Positions 33,980-42,850 of a DNA stretch of 64,000 nucleotides are shown here, piece by piece. The position numbers and the translations under genes are program-made. The DNA comes from Paracoccus alkanivorans (lineage in GTDB: Bacteria; Pseudomonadota; Alphaproteobacteria; Rhodobacterales; Rhodobacteraceae). Position 1 is the first letter of the stretch, and each line of letters opens with the position of its first letter. Below the pieces are notes generated by a model. It was not told where the DNA came from. It did not search any database and saw only the letters and a program-made list of their open reading frames with translations. Location: assembly GCF_003697785.1 (NCBI RefSeq), contig NZ_QOKZ01000003.1, positions 496,001-560,000 on the forward strand. The letters are read 5' to 3'.

Positions 33980-34383
33980 CGCGCCCGTATCAACGTATGC
34001 TGGCTGAGGATTTCATAGCCCATACCTTCGACCAGTTCCTGCCGCAGCCGGGTGATCTCGTCGCTGCTCAGTTCGATAACCTCTCCGCTGTCGATATCGA
34101 CAAGATGGTCATGCTCGGCAACGGGGGTGATCTCGAACCGGGCGGGTTCGTTCTCGAAGTTGAGCCTGCGGATCAGCCCGGCCTCCTCAAGCGCCGAGAG
34201 AGTGCGATAGACGGTGGCCAGCGACACCGAATCGTCGATGGTCTTGGCGCGGGCGTAAAGCTCGTCCGCATTGGGATGATCCACCGATTCCATCAGGATG
34301 GACAGCAGCACGGTCCGCTGCTGAGTCGCCCGCAGACCGGCATCGCGCAAAGCCTGGGCAAAATCGGTGGTGTCTGCACACAT
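33964..34383 (-). CDS. Fur-family metalloregulator (manganese-type, Mur-like)
   Basis: 139-residue Fur-family repressor. ATG at 34383 follows AGGAGAACGCGG. The winged helix is at about residues 18-85 (GLRATQQRTVLLSIL, SLATVYRTLSALEEAGLI) and the dimer domain carries the HDHLVDIDSGEVIEL block (91-105). The two CxxC motifs that hold structural zinc in many Fur and Zur proteins are absent, as in alphaproteobacterial Mur. Divergent from sitABCD, a manganese/iron importer, with two palindromes between them. It therefore most likely senses Mn(II) (or iron) and represses sit. Iron-Fur remains possible. Confidence 0.85.
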   Translation of the reverse strand: MCADTTDFAQALRDAGLRATQQRTVLLSILMESVDHPNADELYARAKTIDDSVSLATVYRTLSALEEAGLIRRLNFENEPARFEITPVAEHDHLVDIDSGEVIELSSDEITRLRQELVEGMGYEILSQHTLIRARKKPG

Positions 34384-34445
34384 CCGCGTTCTCCTGTCTC
34401 TGACATATCCCTTACCGCGATCCTGGCAGGCGGACAACAAAATGC

Positions 34446-34460
34446 GAATGCGTCGCATTC
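34446..34460. promoter_or_regulatory. Metalloregulator operator, copy 1
   Basis: GAATGCG-T-CGCATTC, a perfect 7-1-7 palindrome immediately upstream of the -35 of sitA and about 63 bp before the Fur-family start. A near-identical copy lies 29 bp downstream. Position suggests binding by the divergent Fur/Mur-like protein. Confidence 0.7.
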
Positions 34461-34463
34461 TTC

Positions 34464-34492
34464 TTGACTATTGCGAATGCGTTGCATTTACA
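34464..34492 (+). promoter_or_regulatory. Candidate promoter of sitABCD
   Basis: TTGACT (34464-34469), 17-bp spacer, then TTTACA (34487-34492). The second metalloregulator palindrome fills the spacer, so repressor and RNA polymerase would compete directly. The -10 is only a fair match. Confidence 0.55.
34475..34489. promoter_or_regulatory. Metalloregulator operator, copy 2
   Basis: GAATGCG-T-TGCATTT, matching copy 1 at 13 of 15 bases. It lies between the -35 and -10 elements of the putative sitA promoter. Confidence 0.65.
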
Positions 34493-34527
34493 TGGCGTCG
34501 ACTCCTCGACCCGGGAAAGGACATCAG

Positions 34528-35430
34528 ATGAAGCTCAAGGCACAACGAATCCTTGCTGCGGCGACAGCCTTGACATTGTTCGCCTCTGCGGCATCAGCGG
34601 ATGACAGGATGAAGGTCGTCACGACGTTTACCGTTCTGGCCGACATGGCGCAGCATGTGGCGGGGGACACGGCCGATGTGGTGTCGATCACCAAGCCCGG
34701 CGCTGAAATCCACGGCTATCAGCCGACGCCGCAGGATATCGTCCGGGCGCAGGACGCGGATCTGATCCTGTGGAACGGGCTGAACCTTGAATTGTGGTTC
34801 GAGCAGTTCCTGTCCAATCTTGGCGATGTACCTTCAGCCACGCTGACCGATGGTATCGACCCGATCCCGATCTCGTCAGGATCCTATGAGGGCAAGGCAA
34901 ATCCGCATGCCTGGATGGGGCTGGATAACGCGCTGGTCTATATCGACAATATCCAGAAGGCTTTCGCGGAACATGATCCGGACAATGCCGCCATCTATGC
35001 AAGGAATGCCGAAAGCTACAAGCAGGAGCTGCGCGCCACGCTGGAGCCTTTGCGGCAACAGATCTCCGCAGTTCCGGAGGCGCAGCGCTGGCTGGTCAGT
35101 TGCGAGGGGGCGTTCAGTTATCTCGCCCGCGATTTCGGCATGAAGGAACTCTATCTCTGGCCGATGAATTCCGATCAGATGGGCACGCCGCAACAGGTCC
35201 GGTCGGTGATCGACGGGGTGAGAGAGCATGACATTCCGGTGGTATTCTGCGAAAGCACGGTGAACACCGCACCGGCAGAGCAGGTGGCGCGGGAAACCGG
35301 GGCGCATTATGGCGGGGTCCTCTATGTCGACAGCCTGTCCGAGCCCGACGGTCCCGTGCCAAGCTACCTGGAGTTGCTGACCGTGACCTCGAAAACCATT
35401 GCCGATGGCCTGACGAATGGCATGAAGTGA
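34528..35430 (+). CDS. sitA: Manganese/iron ABC transporter periplasmic binding protein SitA
   Basis: 300-residue cluster A-I metal-binding protein. ATG at 34528 with AAAGGACATCAG before it. Signal peptide ends near ASA (residue 23). Metal ligands by comparison with PsaA/MntC: H62 in EIHGYQPT, H127 in NPHAWMG, E193 in CEGAFSYL and D268 in LYVDSLS. It lacks the long His-rich loop of zinc-specific ZnuA, supporting Mn or Fe. First gene of the operon, under the twin palindromes. Confidence 0.92.
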   Translation: MKLKAQRILAAATALTLFASAASADDRMKVVTTFTVLADMAQHVAGDTADVVSITKPGAEIHGYQPTPQDIVRAQDADLILWNGLNLELWFEQFLSNLGDVPSATLTDGIDPIPISSGSYEGKANPHAWMGLDNALVYIDNIQKAFAEHDPDNAAIYARNAESYKQELRATLEPLRQQISAVPEAQRWLVSCEGAFSYLARDFGMKELYLWPMNSDQMGTPQQVRSVIDGVREHDIPVVFCESTVNTAPAEQVARETGAHYGGVLYVDSLSEPDGPVPSYLELLTVTSKTIADGLTNGMK

Positions 35431-35466
35431 ACCCGGGCGACCGACCCTTCCGGCAGAAAGACCAAC

Positions 35467-36363
35467 ATGATGCGCGACAATCAGACCGTTACCAATGACG
35501 CGGGGGCCGACCCCGGCGGCGGCATCGATGCCCGCGACATTACGGTGATCTATCGCAATGGCCATACGGCGCTGCGGCAGTCCAGTTTTCAGATCCCGCG
35601 CGGGACGGTCACCGCGCTGGTCGGCGTGAACGGGGCAGGGAAATCGACACTGTTCAAGGCGATCATGGGCTTTGTCCGCGTGGCAAAGGGACAGATCAGC
35701 CTGCTGGGCATGGATGTAGCGCAGGCACTCAAGCAGAACTTGGTGGCTTATGTCCCGCAGGCCGAGGAAGTGGACTGGTCCTTTCCTGTCCTGGTCGAGG
35801 ATGTGGTGATGATGGGGCGATACGGTCATATGGGCTTTCTCCGCCGCCCGTCGAAAGCGGATCGTCTGGCGGTTGACGCCGCATTGGCCCGTGTGAACAT
35901 GCAGGATTATCGCCACCGCCAGATTGGCGAACTGTCGGGCGGACAGAAGAAGCGTGTCTTTCTGGCCCGTGCGCTGGCGCAGGACGGGCAGGTGATCCTG
36001 CTGGACGAGCCCTTCACCGGTGTCGATGTCAAGACCGAAGAGCAGATCATCGCCCTGCTGGGCGAGTTGCGCGACGAGGGGCGGGTGATGCTGGTTTCGA
36101 CCCATAATCTGGGTTCGGTCCCGGAATTCTGCGACCGGGTGGTGCTGGTCAAGGGAACAGTGCTGGCTTATGGGCCGACGGAAACAACCTTCACCCGCGA
36201 CAATCTGGAGATGGCTTTCGGTGGTGTGCTGCGTCACTTCACCCTGGGTGGAGAGGCGCTGCATGATGATGCCGATCCGCGCCATGTCACCATCCTTTCG
36301 GATGATGAGCGGCCATTGGTGCAATACGGCGACCGCACCCATACGCGGGAGGGGCCGGAATGA
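35467..36363 (+). CDS. sitB: Manganese/iron ABC transporter ATP-binding protein SitB
   Basis: 298-residue ATPase. Walker [10 protein letters not shown] (53-61), signature LSGGQKKR, Walker [13 protein letters not shown] and the switch histidine in STHNLGSV are intact. The extra C-terminal part (about 240-298) is longer than in minimal metal ATPases. It overlaps sitC by 4 bp (ATGA), so it is coupled to the two permeases. Confidence 0.93.
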   Translation: MMRDNQTVTNDAGADPGGGIDARDITVIYRNGHTALRQSSFQIPRGTVTALVGVNGAGKSTLFKAIMGFVRVAKGQISLLGMDVAQALKQNLVAYVPQAEEVDWSFPVLVEDVVMMGRYGHMGFLRRPSKADRLAVDAALARVNMQDYRHRQIGELSGGQKKRVFLARALAQDGQVILLDEPFTGVDVKTEEQIIALLGELRDEGRVMLVSTHNLGSVPEFCDRVVLVKGTVLAYGPTETTFTRDNLEMAFGGVLRHFTLGGEALHDDADPRHVTILSDDERPLVQYGDRTHTREGPE

Positions 36364-37226
36364 GCCTGCTGCTCGAACCTTTCGGTTATGGTTACATGAC
36401 CAATGCGATGTGGGTCTCGGCGCTGGTGGGCGGGGTTTGCGCGTTCCTGTCCTCTTACCTGATGCTGAAAGGCTGGTCGCTGATCGGGGATGCGTTGTCC
36501 CATTCCGTCGTGCCGGGGGTGGCCGGCGCCTATATGCTGGGCCTGCCCTTTGCCTTGGGAGCGTTTCTTTCCGGGGGATTGGCGGCGGCGGCAATGCTGT
36601 TTCTGTCCGACCGGTCGGGGCTCAAGGTCGATGTGGTGATCGGGCTGATCTTCACGTCCTTCTTCGGATTGGGCCTGTTCATGGTGTCGATCAATCCCAT
36701 GGCGATCTCGGTCCAGACGATCACCATGGGCAATATCCTCGCAATCACGCCCGAGGATACCCTGCAACTCGCAATCATCGGTTTCGTTTCGCTGGCCGTG
36801 TTGCTGCTGAAATGGAAGGACCTGATGGTGGTGTTCTTCGATGAAAGCCACGCCCGGTCCATCGGCCTTCGCCCCGGGCTGCTGAAAGCGGTCTTCTTCA
36901 TCCTGCTTTCGGCCTGTGTTGTGGCGGCGATGCAGACCGTCGGGGCTTTCCTGGTGATCGCCATGGTGGTGACGCCGGGGGCAACGGCCTATCTGCTATG
37001 CGACCGGTTCCCGCGCCTGATCGGGGTCTCGGTGACTATTGGCACGGTATCCAGCTTTGCAGGGGCCTATTTCAGCTACTTCCTCGACGGCGCGACGGGG
37101 GGCATCATCGTCTGCCTGCAAACGCTGGTCTTCCTGGCGGCTTTCGTCTGGGCGCCGAAGCATGGGCTGCTGGCCGCGAAAGCCAAGGCTGCGGCAGAAT
37201 TGCGCAGAAGCGAGCCGGTGTCATGA
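36360..37226 (+). CDS. sitC: Manganese/iron ABC transporter permease SitC
   Basis: 288-residue ABC-3 family permease with 7-8 hydrophobic helices; [21 protein letters not shown] is the typical family block near the N terminus and [19 protein letters not shown] a later one. Overlaps both sitB and sitD by 4 bp. Forms a heterodimer with SitD, as in other sitABCD systems, which carry two permeases rather than one. Confidence 0.92.
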   Translation: MSLLLEPFGYGYMTNAMWVSALVGGVCAFLSSYLMLKGWSLIGDALSHSVVPGVAGAYMLGLPFALGAFLSGGLAAAAMLFLSDRSGLKVDVVIGLIFTSFFGLGLFMVSINPMAISVQTITMGNILAITPEDTLQLAIIGFVSLAVLLLKWKDLMVVFFDESHARSIGLRPGLLKAVFFILLSACVVAAMQTVGAFLVIAMVVTPGATAYLLCDRFPRLIGVSVTIGTVSSFAGAYFSYFLDGATGGIIVCLQTLVFLAAFVWAPKHGLLAAKAKAAAELRRSEPVS

Positions 37227-38065
37227 GCGAGACGCTGCTGATGCCACTGCAATTCGCCTTCATGCAGAAGGCTTTCCTGATCGCCGCCATGGTGGCCGTC
37301 CCGACGGCGCTGCTGTCCTGCTTCCTGGTGCTGAAAGGCTGGGCATTGATGGGTGATGCGGTCAGCCATGCGGTCCTGCCGGGGATCGTGCTGGCCTATA
37401 TCATCGGCTTTCCGCTGATCCTTGGAGCATTCGGGGCTGGTATGCTGACGGCTCTGGCAACCGGCTATCTGTCGAATAACAGCAGGGTCAAGCAGGATAC
37501 GGTCATGGGCGTCGTATTCTCGGGCATGTTTGGGCTCGGGATCGTCATCTATACCTCGATCACGACGGATGTGCATCTCGACCATATCCTGTTCGGCAAC
37601 ATGCTTGGGGTCGGGGCGGGGGATCTGTGGACCGCCGGCCTGATCGCGCTGGCCGTGTCGGCGGCGCTGCTGCTGAAATGGAAAGACCTGATGCTGCATG
37701 CCTTTGATCCGGCGCAGGCGCAGGCATCCGGATTGCCGGTAGCGGTATTGCATTACGGATTGCTGAGCATACTTTCGCTGACTATCGTTGCCACGTTGTC
37801 GGCGACTGGCCTGATCCTCGCGGTGGGACTGCTGATCGCGCCCGGTGCCATCGCTTTTCTGCTGGTGCGCAGCTTTGGCAGGATGTTGGCGGTCGCGGTG
37901 CTGGTTTGCCTGTTCGCGATGCTGAGCGGCGTTTATCTCAGCTTCTTCCTGGACAGCGCTCCGGCGGCAACCATCATCCTGATCCTGACCGTTCTTTTCA
38001 TCGCGGCATTCCTGCGCAGGGGATGGCAAGCGCGTGCGCATGGCGCCGAGGCTACGGAGGGCTGA
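37223..38065 (+). CDS. sitD: Manganese/iron ABC transporter permease SitD
   Basis: 280-residue ABC-3 family permease, paralog of SitC (VLKGWALMGDAVSHAVLPGIV; GLILAVGLLIAPGAIAFLL). ATG at 37223 overlaps the sitC stop. Last gene of the operon. The next gene is convergent after 60 bp; no clear hairpin with T-run is seen between them. Confidence 0.92.
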   Translation: MSETLLMPLQFAFMQKAFLIAAMVAVPTALLSCFLVLKGWALMGDAVSHAVLPGIVLAYIIGFPLILGAFGAGMLTALATGYLSNNSRVKQDTVMGVVFSGMFGLGIVIYTSITTDVHLDHILFGNMLGVGAGDLWTAGLIALAVSAALLLKWKDLMLHAFDPAQAQASGLPVAVLHYGLLSILSLTIVATLSATGLILAVGLLIAPGAIAFLLVRSFGRMLAVAVLVCLFAMLSGVYLSFFLDSAPAATIILILTVLFIAAFLRRGWQARAHGAEATEG

Positions 38066-38125
38066 ATCCCGCCGGTCGGAGTCAGGTCAGGTCGGCTCCA
38101 CGCCACGAACCGCCGGGACAGCAGG

Positions 38126-40078
38126 TTAACGCCGGCCCCTGGGCCTACGTGGAACGGCATTGCCGCCACCAGGATGACGGGGCGCAGGGCTCTTGCCTTT
38201 GGGCTTGCTGGCCGTCCGGCTTTTGCTTTTGGGAGCGGCTGCCTTGCCGCCACGCGCCGGTGCCGCACTGACTTTACCGCCTTTGGCGGCCTTTTGCGCG
38301 GTGCTCCAGCGCGGTTTCTTGCGTGCAGTTCCCGCTGATACCGGCTCGGCGGTGGTGTCTGTCGGAGACCATGCCCGGGTGGGTGTGGCAGGGACAGCAT
38401 CCACCGGTTTCGCCGCTGCCGCCTTTCGGGGTTTGGGTTGCCTGTCCCCGGCTGGTTTCGGCGCTTTCGGGGCTGGATGTTGCTCTGGCTTGCGGTCAAG
38501 CGCAGGCTCGCCCTTCAGTCGGCGCATGATCAGGTCCGGCTCGATCTCGATAGTGTCGCCAAAGCGCGGGGACTCGGGCGTGGCAATCTGGACAAAGGTT
38601 TCATGTTCGCGCACCCGGATCGCGCCTATGGAGTCGCGGGTGATATTGCCCGCCTCGCATATCTTGGGTAGCAGCCAGCGGGCTTCGGCCCGGCCAGTCT
38701 GACCGACCGAAAGTGCAAACCAGACCGAGGCACCGAATTCGCGCGGGACGCGGGGCGCGGCCTGCGAGGGTGGGGCGCTTTCGGTCAGCTCTTCGGGCGG
38801 GGGCCGGCCTTCACGCCACAATTGGACAAAGGCGGCGGCAATCTGCTCGGGTCCGACGCGCGCCAGCAGATCGCGGGCGGCGGTCATGTCCTCCAGCGTA
38901 GCAGTCAGTGCCGGATGGTCGAGCATCCGCGCATCATCCTGCGCGCTGACCTCTTCGGCCGAAGGCGCCTTGCCCCATTCGGCCACGAGCTTGGCGCCCT
39001 GTAACAAACGCTGCGCCTTCTTGTAATCCGCAGGCGCGACGATCAGCGCCGACACGCCCTTGGCACCCGCGCGCCCGGTGCGGCCCGAGCGGTGAAGCAG
39101 GGTCTCGGAGTTTGTCGGCAAATCTGCATGGATGACCAGTTCCAGCCCCGGTAGGTCAATGCCCCGTGCCGCGACATCGGTGGCAATGCAGACCCGTGCC
39201 CGCCCATCGCGCAGGGCTTGCAGGGCATGGGTGCGTTCCTGTTGGGACAGTTCGCCTGACAGTGCCGCCACGCGGAAACCGCGATTGCCCATCCGGGCCA
39301 TCAGGTGGTTCACATTGGCGCGTGTCTTGCAGAATACGATGGCGGTTCGTGCCTCGTAGTATCGCAACAGGTTGAAGATCGCGTTCTCGCGGTCGCGGGC
39401 TGCAATCGACAGGGCGCGATAGGTGATATCGCCATGTTGGCGGGCTTCTCCCATGGCTGCCACGCGCAGGGCGTTCCGCTGGAAATCCCGCGCCAGTTTC
39501 TCGATAGCGGCGGGCACGGTGGCCGAGAACATCAGCGTGCGGCGGCTTTCCGGCGCGGCTTGAAGGATGAATTCCAGATCCTCGCGAAAGCCGAGATCCA
39601 GCATCTCGTCAGCTTCGTCCAGCACTGCGACACGCAGGCAGGACAGGTCAAGGCCGCCGCGTTCGATATGATCGCGCAGGCGCCCCGGAGTGCCGACCAC
39701 GATCTGTGCCCCCCGGGCCAGCGCCCGGCGCTCGGTTCGGTAATCCATGCCGCCGACACAGGTCGCGATGCGTGCGCCGGTGGCGGCGTAAAGCCATGTC
39801 AGCTCTGCCGCGACCTGCAGCGCCAGTTCACGCGTCGGCGCAATGGCAAGGGCAAGCGGCGCTGTGCCCTCGGGCAGGGTGTCGTCATCGCCCAGCAAAT
39901 CGGGTGCGGCGGCAATGCCGAAGGCGACGGTCTTGCCCGATCCGGTCTGAGCGGAAACCAAAAGGTCGCGCCCGCTTGCATCCGGGTTCAGAACCGCCTG
40001 TTGCACGGCGGTCAGGGTTTCATAGCCTCGTTCGGCCAGTGCTGCAGCCAATGGCGCGGCAATCGTGTTCTGGGTCAT
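38126..40078 (-). CDS. DEAD-box ATP-dependent RNA helicase (DbpA/CsdA-like) with basic C-terminal tail
   Basis: 650-residue helicase. ATG at 40078 (MTQNTIAAPL) is preferred; a 47-residue in-frame N-terminal extension is unlike the family. Motifs: Q-type N terminus, AQTGSGKT (43-50), PTRELALQ, TPGRLRD, DEADEM, SAT and HRSGRTGRAG. A DbpA-type RNA-binding domain follows (SVGQTGRAEARWLLPKI onward), then about 110 residues of Lys/Pro/Ala/Arg-rich low complexity. DbpA acts in 50S ribosome assembly and CsdA in cold response; which role applies is uncertain. Transcribed alone. Confidence 0.92.
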   Translation of the reverse strand: MTQNTIAAPLAAALAERGYETLTAVQQAVLNPDASGRDLLVSAQTGSGKTVAFGIAAAPDLLGDDDTLPEGTAPLALAIAPTRELALQVAAELTWLYAATGARIATCVGGMDYRTERRALARGAQIVVGTPGRLRDHIERGGLDLSCLRVAVLDEADEMLDLGFREDLEFILQAAPESRRTLMFSATVPAAIEKLARDFQRNALRVAAMGEARQHGDITYRALSIAARDRENAIFNLLRYYEARTAIVFCKTRANVNHLMARMGNRGFRVAALSGELSQQERTHALQALRDGRARVCIATDVAARGIDLPGLELVIHADLPTNSETLLHRSGRTGRAGAKGVSALIVAPADYKKAQRLLQGAKLVAEWGKAPSAEEVSAQDDARMLDHPALTATLEDMTAARDLLARVGPEQIAAAFVQLWREGRPPPEELTESAPPSQAAPRVPREFGASVWFALSVGQTGRAEARWLLPKICEAGNITRDSIGAIRVREHETFVQIATPESPRFGDTIEIEPDLIMRRLKGEPALDRKPEQHPAPKAPKPAGDRQPKPRKAAAAKPVDAVPATPTRAWSPTDTTAEPVSAGTARKKPRWSTAQKAAKGGKVSAAPARGGKAAAPKSKSRTASKPKGKSPAPRHPGGGNAVPRRPRGRR

Positions 40079-40267
40079 TCGTTCTGCCTGGGATTGGGGA
40101 CCGTGGTCCGGGTGACGGCCCGGTCCGCCCGCGCGCGGCCCATCATCCGCGCGCATCAAGAACAGCCGATCCGTTGCCCTAACGCCCCCCCACGGCAGAG
40201 TCAAAGGCCGTTCGCTCATCTGTCGCGCAAATGACGCCCGTCAGCGGAGCGGGCAGGCGGCACGATT

Positions 40268-41008
40268 CTAGATGCAGCGTCCGCCATCGACCTCCATCGC
40301 GACCCCGGTGATCATCGACGCTTCGTCCGAGGCAAGGAAACAGGCGGCATTGCCCAGATCCTCGGGTGTCGAGAAACGGCCGATCGGGATCGTCGACAGG
40401 AATTTTGCCCGCATTTCGGGCGTATCCTCGCCCATGAAGCTTTTCAGCAGGGGCGTTTCGCCCGCGACCGGGTTCAGCGCATTCACGCGGATGCCAAAAG
40501 GCGCGAGTTCCACCGCCATGGCCTTGGTCGCGGTGATCAGCCAACCCTTCGAGGCATTGTACCAGTTCAGCCGTGGTCGGGGCGAAACCCCCGCAGTAGA
40601 GGCGATATTGACGATCGCGCCCCGCCCCGCCTCTTTCATGATCGGCACGATCTCTCGCGACATCAGATAGACCGACTTGCAGTTGACCGACATCACCCGG
40701 TCGAAATCCTCTTCGCTTACCTCCTCCATCGCGGCGGGAAGATGCGTTACCCCGGCATTGTTCACCACGATATCGATTCCGCCCAACCTCGCCCGCGTCT
40801 CTTGGGCCAGTTCAGCCACGCTGCCCGCATCGGCCACATCGGTGCGCAGGGCATGACCTCCAATCTCTTCCGCGATCCGTGTGGCGGCGTCGCCATTGAT
40901 ATCGGCAACCATCACCCGCGCGCCCTCCGCCGCGAACTTGCGCGCGATGCCCGCGCCAAAGCCCGAACCGCCCCCGGTGACGATGGCCGTCCTGTTCTGC
41001 AACCTCAT
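40268..41008 (-). CDS. Short-chain dehydrogenase/reductase (SDR) family oxidoreductase
   Basis: 246-residue classical SDR. Cofactor motif TGGGSGFGAGIA (11-22), D36 after the second strand (VADIN) suggesting NAD(H) preference, NNAG (83-86), and catalytic S137, Y150, K154 (WYNASKG). ATG at 41008 follows GGAGGATATC. Such enzymes in this group oxidise hydroxyacids, sugars or 3-oxoacyl substrates; the substrate is not predictable. It is divergent from a peptide-type ABC importer 91 bp away, a possible functional link. Confidence 0.9.
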   Translation of the reverse strand: MRLQNRTAIVTGGGSGFGAGIARKFAAEGARVMVADINGDAATRIAEEIGGHALRTDVADAGSVAELAQETRARLGGIDIVVNNAGVTHLPAAMEEVSEEDFDRVMSVNCKSVYLMSREIVPIMKEAGRGAIVNIASTAGVSPRPRLNWYNASKGWLITATKAMAVELAPFGIRVNALNPVAGETPLLKSFMGEDTPEMRAKFLSTIPIGRFSTPEDLGNAACFLASDEASMITGVAMEVDGGRCI

Positions 41009-41099
41009 GATATCCTCCACTCCTTGCCGGCATGATCGCAGAGTGAGCCGCCGCCGCAAGCTACTTTACCGTGCCGAATGCGCGGATTAACGTCCTGCC

Positions 41100-42041
41100 A
41101 TGCTGCGTTATTCCTTCCGCCGGATATTGTCATTGGGGCTGAGCCTGCTGATCGCCTCGGCGGTGATCTTTTCGGTGGTCGAACTGGTGCCCGGAGATCC
41201 CGCAAGCTTCATGCTGGGAACCGGAGCACAACCGGAAACCATCGCCGCATTGCGCGAGCAGATGGGATTGGACCAGCCACTGCCGCTTCGTTACGCAAGC
41301 TGGCTGGGCGCGTTGCTGCAGGGTGATTTCGGGCAAAGCTTCACCTACAAGGCTCCGATCGCCGAGCTGCTCGGCGACCGGTTGCAGGTATCGCTGGCGC
41401 TCGCGATTCTGGCCTTGTGTCTGGCGGTTTTCATCGCGCTGCCGGTTGGTATCTATGCCGCCGCCCGCCGGGGACGTGCCGGGGATGCGGCAGTGATGGG
41501 AGGCACGCAACTGGGGATCGCGCTGCCGAATTTCTGGTTCGCGATGCTGCTGGTCCTGCTTTTCGCGGTCAAGCTGCAATGGCTGCCTGCTGGCGGTTTT
41601 CCCGGATGGTCCGACCCGCTGGCCGGACTGAAGGCGCTGATCCTGCCCGCCGTGGCGCTCGCTCTGCCGCAGGCGGCTATCCTTGCCCGGGTGCTGCGAT
41701 CCGCGCTGATCGAGACGCAGGGGCAGGATTATATCCGCACCGCCCGCGCCAAGGGGCTGACCACCGGGCAGGTGCTGCGCCGGCACGCGCTGCGCAATGC
41801 GCTAATCCCGGTGTTGACGATCATGGGCATGCAATTTTCCTTTCTGCTGGCCGGGGCGATCATTATCGAGAATGTCTTCTACCTGCCGGGGTTGGGGCGG
41901 TTGATCTTTCAGGCGATCAACCAGCGCGACCTGATCCTCGTGCAATCCGCCGTTCTCGTGCTGGTGGCGGCGGTCATTACCGTGACCTTCATCGTCGATC
42001 TCGCCTATGCGCTGGTCGATCCGCGATTGAGGCAGCGATGA
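41100..42041 (+). CDS. Peptide/nickel-type ABC transporter permease (DppB/OppB-like)
   Basis: 313-residue permease with about six helices; the EAA loop is around DYIRTARAKGLTTGQVLRRHALRNALIPVL, typical of the DppB/OppB/NikB family. It opens a three-gene importer operon (ATGA overlap with the next gene). No ribosome site stands out before the ATG at 41100. No substrate-binding protein is encoded on either side, so the system must use one from elsewhere. Confidence 0.88.
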   Translation: MLRYSFRRILSLGLSLLIASAVIFSVVELVPGDPASFMLGTGAQPETIAALREQMGLDQPLPLRYASWLGALLQGDFGQSFTYKAPIAELLGDRLQVSLALAILALCLAVFIALPVGIYAAARRGRAGDAAVMGGTQLGIALPNFWFAMLLVLLFAVKLQWLPAGGFPGWSDPLAGLKALILPAVALALPQAAILARVLRSALIETQGQDYIRTARAKGLTTGQVLRRHALRNALIPVLTIMGMQFSFLLAGAIIIENVFYLPGLGRLIFQAINQRDLILVQSAVLVLVAAVITVTFIVDLAYALVDPRLRQR

Positions 42042-42850
42042 GGCCCGGCATGTTCCTTGGCACCCTGCTTGCCGGGCTGGCAGTGCTGGCGGCGGCGATC
42101 TCGTTCCTGTGGACGCCCTATGACGTGACGCAGATGGCCATCGCGGACAAGCTGATGCCACCGGGTGCCGGGCATTGGCTGGGAACCGATCATTTTGGGC
42201 GGGACATCCTGTCGATGATCATGGTCGGTGCGCGGGTGTCCATCGCCGTGGCGCTGGTCGCGGTCGGGATCGGCATGGGGTTGGGCGTGCCGTTGGGACT
42301 GATCGCAGCGGCGCGGCGCGGCAGCTGGCTGGAAGAGGCGATCATGCGGGGCAATGACCTGATCTTCGCCTTTCCCTCGCTGGTCATCGCGATCCTGATC
42401 ACGGCGATTTTCGGGCCTTCGGCCATCAACGCCATCATCGCCATCGGCATCTTCAATATTCCCGTCTTCGCCCGTGTCACAAGGGGCGGAGCCCTGCCGC
42501 TGTGGACACTGGACTATATCCGCGCCGCCGAGGTCTCGGGCAAGGGGGCGGCACTGATCAGCGTGCAGCATATCCTGCCCAATATCGCCAACCTGCTGAT
42601 GGTGCAGGGCACCATCCAGTTCAGCCTTGGTATTCTGGCCGAGGCGGGGTTGTCCTATGTCGGCCTTGGCGCGCAGCCGCCCACCCCAAGCTGGGGCAGG
42701 ATGCTGGCCGAGGCGCAGACCATGGTGACGCTGGCCCCGCATGTCGCGATCATACCCGGGCTGTGCATCCTGCTGACGGTGCTGGGGCTGAACCTGCTGG
42801 GCGATGGGTTGCGCGATGCCCTGGACCCGCGACTGAAGGTGATGCGGTGA
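42038..42850 (+). CDS. Peptide/nickel-type ABC transporter permease (DppC/OppC-like)
   Basis: 270-residue partner permease: [23 protein letters not shown] near the N terminus is the DppC/OppC signature, and the EAA loop reads [27 protein letters not shown] at 42038 overlaps the previous stop; its own stop overlaps the ATPase start as GTGA. Forms the membrane channel with the DppB-like subunit. Confidence 0.9.
   Translation: MRPGMFLGTLLAGLAVLAAAISFLWTPYDVTQMAIADKLMPPGAGHWLGTDHFGRDILSMIMVGARVSIAVALVAVGIGMGLGVPLGLIAAARRGSWLEEAIMRGNDLIFAFPSLVIAILITAIFGPSAINAIIAIGIFNIPVFARVTRGGALPLWTLDYIRAAEVSGKGAALISVQHILPNIANLLMVQGTIQFSLGILAEAGLSYVGLGAQPPTPSWGRMLAEAQTMVTLAPHVAIIPGLCILLTVLGLNLLGDGLRDALDPRLKVMR

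Noticed and set aside
34876..36594. A 572-codon minus-strand frame
   Set aside because: Antisense to sitA, sitB and sitC; its product is low in hydrophobic order, rich in His/Arg/Gln and has no domain.
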